The translations under genes were made by a program, and so were the position numbers. A DNA stretch of 48,654 nucleotides from Rhodobacteraceae bacterium HIMB11 (GTDB lineage: Bacteria; Pseudomonadota; Alphaproteobacteria; Rhodobacterales; Rhodobacteraceae). Below, piece by piece: positions 41,154-48,654 of this stretch; the stretch's first letter is position 1; the number at the start of each line of letters is the position of its first letter. Location of the stretch: the NCBI GenBank assembly GCA_000472185.1, contig AVDB01000013.1, forward strand, positions 1 through 48,654, read 5' to 3'. The notes under the pieces are model-generated. The model searched no databases. It was not told the origin of the DNA and saw only the letters and a list, made by a program, of their open reading frames with translations.

Positions 41154-43537
41154 TTAGAGCAGGCGCACATGCATTTTGGTCGCATTGGGTACGACATCCA
41201 TTGCAGTTGGTCGTAGTCATAATTGGATTAGCGCTGGCCACGGGGTTATGGACGGGGGTTCAAGCGATTAATGCCGAAGCACGAGCGAGCTATGATCGGG
41301 CGGCCACCACGTTGGGGCAAACCCAATTTGCGCAGATCACACGAAATGATGCACCACTCAGGATCAAAGATTTTGTCATGCTGCGCAGGGCAGGGTGGTT
41401 GGTTTCCCCACTTGTGCGGGGAACTCTAAGGGGGACTGGTATTGAGGTGGTGGGGTTTGATCCATTTACCGCACCAATAAACACCACATTTCCAGATTTA
41501 AGCGGTGACGGAGACCTGAGTACCTTTTTGTCGCCTCCAGGGTTTATATTTGTACACCCTGATACGGTGGGCCTGTTGCCAGAAAACTTACCACCCGTGC
41601 GCAAATCGGAGACTGTTCCACCAGGTCAGATAATAACGGATGTCTTAGTTGCAATGTCACTTCTAGAAAGGGACAACTTGTCATCCATACTGGCTCTTGA
41701 CATTCAACCGGAGCGGCGTTTGCCCCTGATCGATGTGAACGCTGAGTATATAATTACGGAACCCACACAGCGCTCAGATATGGCAAGGCTTACTGATAGC
41801 TTTCATCTGAATTTGACAGCATTTGGATTGTTATCTTTCGCTGTGGGTTTGTTTATCGTTTATTCCGCAATTGGGCTCGCTTTTGAACAGCGTCGGGTTC
41901 TTTTCCGAACGCTGCGCGCATTGGGGCTTTCACGGCGCAGCTTGATGTATCTGCTTGCGTCAGAAGCCGTGGTACTTGCAACTCTCGGCGGTGGGGTAGG
42001 TGTGGTGTTAGGATACTTTATGGCAGCCGCATTGTTACCAGGTGTGGCCGCAACGCTGTCGGGTCTTTACGGTGCTTCGGTAGCAGGAAGCCTAAGTCTT
42101 AACCCTTTTTGGTGGTTGATTGGTTTTGGAATGGCCTACCTTGGCGCTGCCGTCGCGGTTTCTGGCAACCTTTGGCAAATGTCTAAGTTGTCCATATTGG
42201 CACCTGCTATGCCACGTGCGTGGTTGCGTGCAGGTGCACATACTGCACGGTTGCAAGCAATCATTGGCTCTTTGCTTATACTTTTGGCGCTCTTGCTGGG
42301 TATTCTCGGGGAAAGTTTGATCGCAGGCTTTGCCTGTCTGGCCGCAATGCTGTTAGGGGCGGCTCTCTTTGTTCCATTGTCCCTGATGTCGATTGTATCG
42401 CTTCTGTCGCGCAGTTCCCGTGGTGTCATTTCGCAGTGGATATGGGCAGATACGCGACAACAAATTCAACCTATGTCGCTTGCTTTAATGGCACTTATGC
42501 TGGCGCTTGCCGCAAATGTTGGCGTATCCACAATGGTCGGATCATTTCGTTCTACTTTCACGGGTTGGCTCGATCAACGCTTGGCTTCTGATCTTTACAT
42601 CACAACCCGCACACCGGCAGAAGCGGTTGCGTTCCAAGAATTTGTGAGCGCTGAAGTAGACAGCATCTTACCAATCGTATCAGCAGACGTGCGCTTAGCT
42701 GGATCGCCAGGACAGGTTTTTGGGATAAAAGACCACGAAATTTATCGCGCACATTGGCCGTTGCTACAATCTGTACCAGATGTCTGGGACCGAGTGGCAA
42801 AAGGAGACGGTATTCTTGTAAATGAACAGTTGGCCCGCAGGGAACAATTGTGGACGGGGAACACATTGCAACTTGCTGCAGATTTTCAATTTGAAATCGT
42901 CGGCGTGTATTCTGACTATGGTAATCCTGCTGGGCAAGCGTTCATAAATTATGAGTTATTTGAAAAACGCTATCCAGAAATTAAGCCATTACGTTTTGCA
43001 CTGAGCGCAGATAAACCATCAAACGTTCGTGACAAAATTGTTGCCGAGTTTGGATTGCCACGTGACAACACAATTAATCAACAAGAGGTTAAGGCCTTTT
43101 CGATGCAAGTGTTCGAGCAGACATTTTTGATCACCAACGCGTTGAACGTTTTGACCTTGGGCGTTGCTGGGTTTGCATTGTGGGCATCGCTGACGACGGT
43201 GGCAGGAATGCGTTTGCCGCAATTGGCCCCAGTATGGGCGCTTGGGTTTACCCGTAAAAGTATTTCGGTGATTGAAATGAGCCGGTCATTACTTCTTGCT
43301 GCTTTGACAGCGGTATTGGCCATCCCGATTGGGCTTGGGCTTGCGTGGATATTGCTTGCTATTGTCAATGTTCGGGCTTTTGGATGGCGATTGCCTATGG
43401 AATTCTTTCCTTGGGACTGGGCTCAGTTGTTTATTTGGGCATTCGTGGCAGCAGCGCTTGCTGCGGCACTGTCAATGCGAAAGTTGATAAAGCTGCCACC
43501 GTCAGATTTGTTAAAGGTATTCGCAAATGAACGTTAG
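41150..43537 (+). CDS. ABC transporter permease, FtsX/MacB type (AttF/AttG-like)
   Basis: A 795-residue permease with an early membrane helix (LQLVVVIIGLALATGLWTGV), a periplasmic domain of about 170 residues, a group of helices from about residue 220 to 440, a second periplasmic domain, and three C-terminal helices. FRTLRALGLSRRSLMYLLAS is the FtsX coupling segment. Duplicated FtsX halves in one chain suit a functional homolog of separate AttF and AttG. GTG start overlaps the ATPase gene. It ends 11 bp inside the AttH gene. Confidence 0.88.
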   Translation: MIRAGAHAFWSHWVRHPLQLVVVIIGLALATGLWTGVQAINAEARASYDRAATTLGQTQFAQITRNDAPLRIKDFVMLRRAGWLVSPLVRGTLRGTGIEVVGFDPFTAPINTTFPDLSGDGDLSTFLSPPGFIFVHPDTVGLLPENLPPVRKSETVPPGQIITDVLVAMSLLERDNLSSILALDIQPERRLPLIDVNAEYIITEPTQRSDMARLTDSFHLNLTAFGLLSFAVGLFIVYSAIGLAFEQRRVLFRTLRALGLSRRSLMYLLASEAVVLATLGGGVGVVLGYFMAAALLPGVAATLSGLYGASVAGSLSLNPFWWLIGFGMAYLGAAVAVSGNLWQMSKLSILAPAMPRAWLRAGAHTARLQAIIGSLLILLALLLGILGESLIAGFACLAAMLLGAALFVPLSLMSIVSLLSRSSRGVISQWIWADTRQQIQPMSLALMALMLALAANVGVSTMVGSFRSTFTGWLDQRLASDLYITTRTPAEAVAFQEFVSAEVDSILPIVSADVRLAGSPGQVFGIKDHEIYRAHWPLLQSVPDVWDRVAKGDGILVNEQLARREQLWTGNTLQLAADFQFEIVGVYSDYGNPAGQAFINYELFEKRYPEIKPLRFALSADKPSNVRDKIVAEFGLPRDNTINQQEVKAFSMQVFEQTFLITNALNVLTLGVAGFALWASLTTVAGMRLPQLAPVWALGFTRKSISVIEMSRSLLLAALTAVLAIPIGLGLAWILLAIVNVRAFGWRLPMEFFPWDWAQLFIWAFVAAALAAALSMRKLIKLPPSDLLKVFANER

Positions 43538-44567
43538 GGTATTTTTTCTGATATTGTCGTCAATGATCTATGCGAATGGTGTTGGTGCGCAGGGGTTTGC
43601 AGGTTTGGGTCAATCGGCCGATGGCTATGCTTTACCTGCGCCGGATTACGTGTTCACATTCCCTGACGATCACGGGGCGCATAATGATTATCGAATTGAA
43701 TGGTGGTATTTAACAGCCATTCTTGATGGAGATGACGGGCAGAATTATGGCGTGCAATGGACCTTGTTCCGCACATCCTTGGATCCCGATGGAACCTCGC
43801 AAGTTTGGATGGGGAATGCGGGCATTACCACGCCCGATAAGCACTTTACAGGCGAAAGACTTGCACGCGGCGGGATAGGGCAAGCGGGCGTTACCTCCGA
43901 ACCCTTTGCTGCGTGGATTGATGATTGGGGCATGGTAAGTAAGGCGGGGGTAGGCGATCCACTTAACACTTTGGAATTGACTGCAACGTTGCCAAAAGCG
44001 TCCTACACTCTTGATCTGAATGCAAAGGGACCAATGATCTTTCATGGCGACAATGGATATTCAGTCAAATCAAACAGTGGACAGGCAAGCCATTATTATT
44101 CTCAGCCTTTTTACGAGGTCCGCGGCACGTTAAATTTGCCCAAGGGGGATGTCGCGGTTACCGGACTGGGATGGTTGGATCGTGAATGGTCCTCTCAGCC
44201 ACTTGATGCGGATCAACTTGGCTGGGATTGGTTTTCATTGCATTTTGACAGTGGTGAGCGTTTGATGGGGTTTGGACTTCGCGATGCGAATGGACAATCA
44301 TTTTCATATGCAAGTTGGATTGCTGCAGACGGGGACGTAACACCGTCGAATGACTTGCGCATCACACCGCTGCGATGGGCAAATATTGCGGATCGAATGG
44401 TGCCAGTGGATTGGCAATTGGAATTGCCATCACAAAGTTTGGATATCACAACGAAAGCCCTGAACGACGACAGTTGGCAATCAACCTTGTTTCCATATTG
44501 GGAAGGTCCCGTTTTTGCCACAGGTTCGCATGAAGGACGCGGGTATTTGGAAATGACTGGATATTAA
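43527..44567 (+). CDS. AttH-like secreted lipocalin-type protein (CrtC/AttH fold)
   Basis: A 346-residue exported protein. VFFLILSSMIYANGVGAQG is the signal peptide. The DYRIEWWYLTAILDGDDGQ motif and later TGLGWLDREWSSQPL, WDWFSLHFDSGERLMGFGLR are hallmarks of the AttH/carotenoid 1,2-hydratase lipocalin-like group. It overlaps the permease gene. With the ABC proteins it probably handles a lipid-like ligand in the periplasm; the ligand is unknown. Confidence 0.88.
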   Translation: MNVRVFFLILSSMIYANGVGAQGFAGLGQSADGYALPAPDYVFTFPDDHGAHNDYRIEWWYLTAILDGDDGQNYGVQWTLFRTSLDPDGTSQVWMGNAGITTPDKHFTGERLARGGIGQAGVTSEPFAAWIDDWGMVSKAGVGDPLNTLELTATLPKASYTLDLNAKGPMIFHGDNGYSVKSNSGQASHYYSQPFYEVRGTLNLPKGDVAVTGLGWLDREWSSQPLDADQLGWDWFSLHFDSGERLMGFGLRDANGQSFSYASWIAADGDVTPSNDLRITPLRWANIADRMVPVDWQLELPSQSLDITTKALNDDSWQSTLFPYWEGPVFATGSHEGRGYLEMTGY

Positions 44568-44734
44568 CCCGCGTTGTCGGAAAAACTCTTATCCTGTTGA
44601 ATAAATTTGGTTGTTCGAAAAATGGGCATCACGCGTTTTATCCGCAGCAATTAAGTTTGTTGTGCCCTTAAAATTAGTTATTGAACAATTGCCGATTGAG
44701 CTAAGTACAGTGGTATCAATGTGGATAAACTGCG

Positions 44735-45778
44735 ATGTATCGCTTACTTACAATCATACTATGTTTTTTCTTGTTAGGATGCGTCGATAAAATGGACTAC
44801 GCAAACTCTCCCAATTTTAATGCACAAAAAAAACGGTTTCAGCATCCTGCAGGCGATCCAAGCGATAAGGCTGTCGCGGATTTGTTCAAGATGATGAAAG
44901 AGTTTTCTAATCGTGTAAGTGATCAATCAGAGAAGCAAGGATTCCCTGTAACGTATTCTGATCAGGCCACGCTATCTGCATTTTCCGAAAGTGTGATATG
45001 GATTGGTCAGTCGAGCGTATTGTTAAACCATAATGGTTTTACGATTTTGACAGATCCACATTTTTCAGATCGTGCATCACCGGTTGGATTTGCTGGCCCC
45101 AAGAGAGTTACCCCAGCTCCAATTGAAATATCTGATTTACCTGTCGTTGATGTCGTGCTGATCAGTCATAACCACTATGACCATCTAGATCGTTCAAGCA
45201 TTGTAGATTTGATTGCCTATCAACCGTCGATCAAGTTTTTCGTCCCCCTTGGGCTTGCCAAAACGTTAAGAGGGTGGGGTGCAAAAGACATCACAGAATT
45301 AGACTGGTGGCAGGCCGCCAGGCTGAACGGGATAGAAATACAACCGACACCGGTTCAACATTGGTCAAAACGGTCATTCTTTGATCGAAATAGATCTCTT
45401 TGGGCGGGATGGATGGTGAAATGGAGCGATTTTTCATTCTATTTCGCTGGGGATAGTGGATATTCAGACGACTTTAAAGAAACGGCCAAAAGATTAGGAA
45501 GACCAACATTAGCAGCCATTCCAATTGGGGCCTATGAACCGCGTGATTTTATGAAGGCTGCGCATATGAACCCAGAAGAGGCTGTGCAAACTTTTGTCGA
45601 CCTTGGGGCAAAATATGCGTTTGCCATTCATTGGGGAACATTCAAATTAACGACGGAACCAATGGATGAACCAAAAGTGCGGTTAAGGCATAGTCTGACG
45701 GAAAATGATATCGCTTTGCACCGGTTTCGCGCCCTACAGCATGGCGAAGAATGGCGTACTCCAATTCGTGAAAAGTGA
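44735..45778 (+). CDS. MBL-fold lipoprotein, NAPE-PLD/UlaG-like
   Basis: A 347-residue protein. MYRLLTIILCFFLLGCVDKM ends in a lipobox with Cys16, so it is probably lipid-anchored. The metallo-beta-lactamase motif is SHNHYDHLD. IWIGQSSVLLNHNGFTILTD is the front of this subgroup, and FYFAGDSGYSDDFKE and FAIHWGTFKLT hold the remaining ligands. Family relatives hydrolyse N-acyl-phosphatidylethanolamine, so phospholipid cleavage in the periplasm is a possibility. It is separated from AttH by 167 bp. Confidence 0.88.
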   Translation: MYRLLTIILCFFLLGCVDKMDYANSPNFNAQKKRFQHPAGDPSDKAVADLFKMMKEFSNRVSDQSEKQGFPVTYSDQATLSAFSESVIWIGQSSVLLNHNGFTILTDPHFSDRASPVGFAGPKRVTPAPIEISDLPVVDVVLISHNHYDHLDRSSIVDLIAYQPSIKFFVPLGLAKTLRGWGAKDITELDWWQAARLNGIEIQPTPVQHWSKRSFFDRNRSLWAGWMVKWSDFSFYFAGDSGYSDDFKETAKRLGRPTLAAIPIGAYEPRDFMKAAHMNPEEAVQTFVDLGAKYAFAIHWGTFKLTTEPMDEPKVRLRHSLTENDIALHRFRALQHGEEWRTPIREK

Positions 45779-46457
45779 CGTCGCAAGTATTTCTAAAAGC
45801 ACCGACAGCCTTTGCAGTGTTTCGAGTACGTAACAGCTGGTCTATTCTTCTTATCCAGTGCCCTTACATGATGACCAGCCGACATTAGGTGGTGAGGACG
45901 AGGCAGTTGCGTGACTTAACAAAATAGCCTCGCCCCCGAGGTTACAATGCTAAGGAAAACATTGTAATTGTTTATACGGTTGGGGCTGTAGTAGAGTTCA
46001 TTTTGTGCAGTGCGACAGAATTGCGCCTCACTCTTTATTTCTTTTAAAATGGTTGAAGAGTTGCATTTAATTCTGCTTCGCATTGTGCTTTCATAAGGAT
46101 GGCTTTGACCATCTTCTGCGTTTCGCTGAGTGTTGTCCAGTTGTCTTGGTCACCCCCGCAAAGAGAGCAGTCACATACATAACCACCATCTCGTCCAGTC
46201 AAACCTTTGAAGCCATATAGCGGTATCATTATATATCCATTCTGGCTGCCCTTGGGCCTTGCTTGTGCCTTGGGGATTAATTCTGTGCATGGTGCGCAGT
46301 GCATGACCAATGCTGAGATTGGTGCACCTTGTTGTTAAACGACATGGCTCAAGTCAGAAAAATATCAAATGAGCGCGCCAGATATCTGTTTAACGCTATG
46401 GCAGATCTTCTATGGTATTAGGCATTCAGAAGATCAAAATCAGGTTCAAATATCATC
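45779..46457. other. Gene-poor stretch with two hairpins
   Basis: Two adjacent stems lie at 45928-45941 (CCTCG/CGAGG) and 45942-45967 (TTACAATG/CATTGTAA), the second followed by TTGTTTAT and possibly ending the lipoprotein transcript. An uncertain small gene is listed separately at 46044-46304. Nothing else recognised. Confidence 0.4.
46044..46304 (-). CDS. Doubtful small cysteine-rich protein (86 aa)
   Basis: Open frame with MHCAPCTELIPKAQARPKGS, then GGYVCDCSLCGGDQDNW. Two CxxC-like pairs could bind zinc or be chance. No good Shine-Dalgarno precedes the ATG at 46304 and no family is recognised. It is kept because no overlapping gene exists and its composition is protein-like. Confidence 0.3.
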   Translation of the reverse strand: MHCAPCTELIPKAQARPKGSQNGYIMIPLYGFKGLTGRDGGYVCDCSLCGGDQDNWTTLSETQKMVKAILMKAQCEAELNATLQPF

Positions 46458-48485
46458 TTACAGATTTTGGCAAACACGGATCGCGTCTAACAAGGCTGCG
46501 TGAATATTTCGACCAGTCACTGCATCACCAATTCTCGCTAGGTAAAATTGGCCGTTTTCGTTCACCTTCGAAAAGGGTGATTGCCCCTTGATTAAGGCGT
46601 TTTGATCAAGTTGGCCAAAATTAAGGGAATAGTCCTTCAACTCATGATACAAACCATCCGAAGGCATAAGACCATGTTCAAATACAACATGATCTGCCAC
46701 TCGTTCATTGATTTCATCTGTGAGAACATTTTTTAACAAAACTTTAAGCCTGTTTCCGTCTTTTGAGATGGAGTGCAAGTCATACAAACAGTGAAAATTG
46801 ACACCATTTGAAGCCAAATCGCGCATGGCAACTGATGATGTAGTGGGGCCCAAATCTTGCATTATTGTACGATCTGGTGTGACAAACTCCACTTTGCAGC
46901 CTTCATGTGCCAATTTATCTGCTGCTACGGATGCCGCGTGATCACCCACTTCGTCTATCAACACCACGTTTCCTGAAACGCGCACCTCTCCGCCTAAGAT
47001 ATCCCAAGCGTTGGTGGCGAGCTCACCTCCGGGTACTCTCAGTGGTTCGGGCCAACCCCCACATGCAATTATTACAACGTCTGGCGCCTCATCAGTAATA
47101 TCGTTGGGCTCAACAAAGGTGTTTAAGCGAACATCAACTCCAAGAATTTCAATTTCGTTTACGAGCCAATCTTTGACGCCTTTCACTTGTCGTCTGGTTT
47201 GTCCTTTATCGGCAAGATTTAATTGTCCGCCAAGGCGATCAGTTGCTTCAAATAGAACAACGGTATGTCCTCGCGATGCAGAAACGCGCGCAGCCTCTAG
47301 ACCAGCTGGCCCTCCTCCGACAATCACCACTTTTTTTAATGTTTTTGAGGGTTGAATGATGTGCGATATCGTTTGTTCACGCCCAGTGGCTGCATTATGT
47401 CCACACACTGCCGGCTTGCCTTGGTTTACTCTATCTACGCAGTACCCAAGCCCTACACATGGCCTGATCCGATCCTCATTTCCGCCATGCAATTTACGAA
47501 TGAGATGCGGATCGGCAATGTGTGCGCGTGTCATACCAACAAGGTCGACATATCCACCTGAAACTGCGTGATTTGCGGTCGCAAGATCGGCGATCCCACC
47601 AGCGTGCAGAATTGGGAGTGAAACTTCATTCCGAATTCTTTGGGCGATAGTGAGGTGGGGAGCAGATGGGAGTCCCATCGGCCTGACCCATTCGGCCAAC
47701 CCCAAATCATCATAAGGAGCCCCAGCAACAACATTGATCAAATCCACATTGCCACATCGGTCCAATAATTTTGCAGCGTTCACGCAATCATCAGCGGTTA
47801 AGCCATGCTTCGATAACTCATCACCAGTCACCCGAATTGAAATCACAAAATCCGATCCGACTGCAGCTCTAATTGCGTCCAAGACACGCAATGTAATGCG
47901 CATGCGATTTTCTAAGTCTCCGCCATAGACGTCCGTTCTGAAATTGGTTTGCGGCGACAAAAATTGACCGAGCAAATGTGAGTGAGACAATATTTCTATT
48001 CCATCAAATCCGCCTTGTTCGCAGCGGCGTGCAGCAGAAGAAAAGTTTTCAACAACACGATCAATATCTTCGTGTTCCATCACTTTTGGGAATGCCCGAT
48101 GCGCTCTTTCTCGTACTGCGGACGGTGCGATGACAGGAAGCCAATCTCCGTCATCCCACGATGTGCGCCTGCCCATATGCGTGATCTGGCACATAACTGC
48201 AGCATCATGTGATTTAACCCCGTCAGTCAGACGTTGAAACCATGGAATGATCGTATCATCCCCCGCATAGAGTTGTCCAAAAACCGAGGGGCTTTCGGGC
48301 GCGATGTTGGTTGACCCACCAATCATGGTTAAGGCGACACCGCCTTTTGCCTTTTCCTCGTGGTATAAACGGTAGCGATCCTTCGGGTGACCATTTTCCA
48401 CAAAATTAGGAGCATGAGATGTGCTAACTATCCTGTTTCTTAATTGCAGGTTTTTTATTTTGAAGGAATCTAGCAGTTTATTCAT
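46458..48485 (-). CDS. OYE-type flavin/Fe-S oxidoreductase, N-methylproline demethylase-like
   Basis: A 675-residue protein with two parts. Residues 1-360 are an Old-Yellow-Enzyme FMN barrel (HLLGQFLSPQTNFRTDVYGG). Residues 385-675 are an FAD/NAD(P)-type domain (VVIVGGGPAGLEAARVSA). In between a [4Fe-4S] region has C343, C349 and C361, but the second cysteine of the common CxxCxxxC pattern is L346. This architecture is shared by trimethylamine dehydrogenase, dienoyl-CoA reductase and the StcD/HpbA N-methylproline demethylases. The RPCVGLGYC variant reminds me most of the last group, which breaks down proline betaine. The likely product of the HpbD-like gene at 3600-4721 would be in the same pathway. 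Confidence 0.8.
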   Translation of the reverse strand: MNKLLDSFKIKNLQLRNRIVSTSHAPNFVENGHPKDRYRLYHEEKAKGGVALTMIGGSTNIAPESPSVFGQLYAGDDTIIPWFQRLTDGVKSHDAAVMCQITHMGRRTSWDDGDWLPVIAPSAVRERAHRAFPKVMEHEDIDRVVENFSSAARRCEQGGFDGIEILSHSHLLGQFLSPQTNFRTDVYGGDLENRMRITLRVLDAIRAAVGSDFVISIRVTGDELSKHGLTADDCVNAAKLLDRCGNVDLINVVAGAPYDDLGLAEWVRPMGLPSAPHLTIAQRIRNEVSLPILHAGGIADLATANHAVSGGYVDLVGMTRAHIADPHLIRKLHGGNEDRIRPCVGLGYCVDRVNQGKPAVCGHNAATGREQTISHIIQPSKTLKKVVIVGGGPAGLEAARVSASRGHTVVLFEATDRLGGQLNLADKGQTRRQVKGVKDWLVNEIEILGVDVRLNTFVEPNDITDEAPDVVIIACGGWPEPLRVPGGELATNAWDILGGEVRVSGNVVLIDEVGDHAASVAADKLAHEGCKVEFVTPDRTIMQDLGPTTSSVAMRDLASNGVNFHCLYDLHSISKDGNRLKVLLKNVLTDEINERVADHVVFEHGLMPSDGLYHELKDYSLNFGQLDQNALIKGQSPFSKVNENGQFYLARIGDAVTGRNIHAALLDAIRVCQNL

Positions 48486-48599
48486 TTTGTTTTCTTGCGC
48501 TGAATTCTAAAGCTCACAGATCTCGGATTGCCCATCTATTGGTTTCATATTGACCAATATGTGCATCATTGAAAATGTTTTGCACCTAAAATTGTAATT

Positions 48600-48616
48600 A
48601 TGAATCTAAGATTCAT
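48600..48616. promoter_or_regulatory. Perfect palindrome upstream of the flavin/Fe-S oxidoreductase gene
   Basis: ATGAATCT-A-AGATTCAT, 8-bp arms with one central base, about 115 bp upstream of the minus-strand ATG at 48485. The form suits a dimeric repressor operator. The palindrome could also serve a gene beyond the window edge. Confidence 0.45.
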
Positions 48617-48654
48617 AGAATTCAATTTCATGTTTCCCCATGCCTCTTATACTG

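Overview
The window looks like a chromosomal segment of a marine alphaproteobacterium, most likely Rhodobacterales (Roseobacter group). I base this on the gene repertoire (TRAP transporter, Gfo/Idh/MocA oxidoreductases, QuiC, an Att-type ABC transporter with AttH, M29 aminopeptidase, StcD-like and HpbD-like enzymes). The bases are moderately AT-rich, and more so by eye between about 19.4 and 33.4 kb; I did not compute GC. I see no rRNA, tRNA or CRISPR array.

Left part (1-9.1 kb). A run of four plus-strand metabolic enzymes comes first: a DAO-type flavoprotein, an LLM-class flavin oxidoreductase, an SDR and an enolase-superfamily enzyme with the two-lysine catalytic layout of hydroxyproline-betaine epimerases. 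A rearranged zone follows. The 3' end of a MocA-family gene is duplicated there, and a repeat stands on both sides of a WD40-cytochrome c fusion gene. Then come a rhodanese, a decayed EamA exporter gene and a LysE-family exporter.

Catabolic operon (9.2-19.1 kb). A GntR/FCD regulator is divergent from an apparently single transcription unit: MocA oxidoreductase, TRAP transporter P-Q-M, 3-dehydroshikimate dehydratase (QuiC type), a second MocA protein, an unrecognised 219-residue protein and a third MocA protein. The gene set suggests uptake and oxidation of a carbocyclic acid of the quinate/shikimate kind, ending at protocatechuate.

Accessory island (about 19.4-33.4 kb). A 37-bp near-perfect direct repeat lies at 19392 and 32585, and the right copy is followed by a frameshifted, truncated tyrosine recombinase and an IS6-type transposase remnant. 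Inside are a degenerate histidine-kinase-like membrane protein, a metallo-beta-lactamase-fold (MBL) hydrolase, several tiny membrane or secreted proteins, an SbmA/BacA-like transporter, and a compact cyclic-nucleotide module. That module has a class III cyclase, an MBL hydrolase and a free-standing cyclic-nucleotide-binding domain on the plus strand. Facing it is a GAF/winged-helix protein with neighbouring small proteins that may be ferredoxin-like barrels. Two GFA-family zinc proteins close it. Three further copies of another repeat divide the left half of the island into modules. The cyclic-nucleotide module is the best candidate for an undescribed system.

Right part (33.5-48.65 kb). This is ordinary chromosomal content: a GST, a polar amino-acid ABC transporter, a MATE exporter, AzlC/AzlD, an M29 aminopeptidase, an Att-like ABC exporter with its AttH lipocalin-like protein, an MBL lipoprotein of the NAPE-PLD/UlaG type, and a large minus-strand flavin/Fe-S oxidoreductase resembling N-methylproline demethylase.
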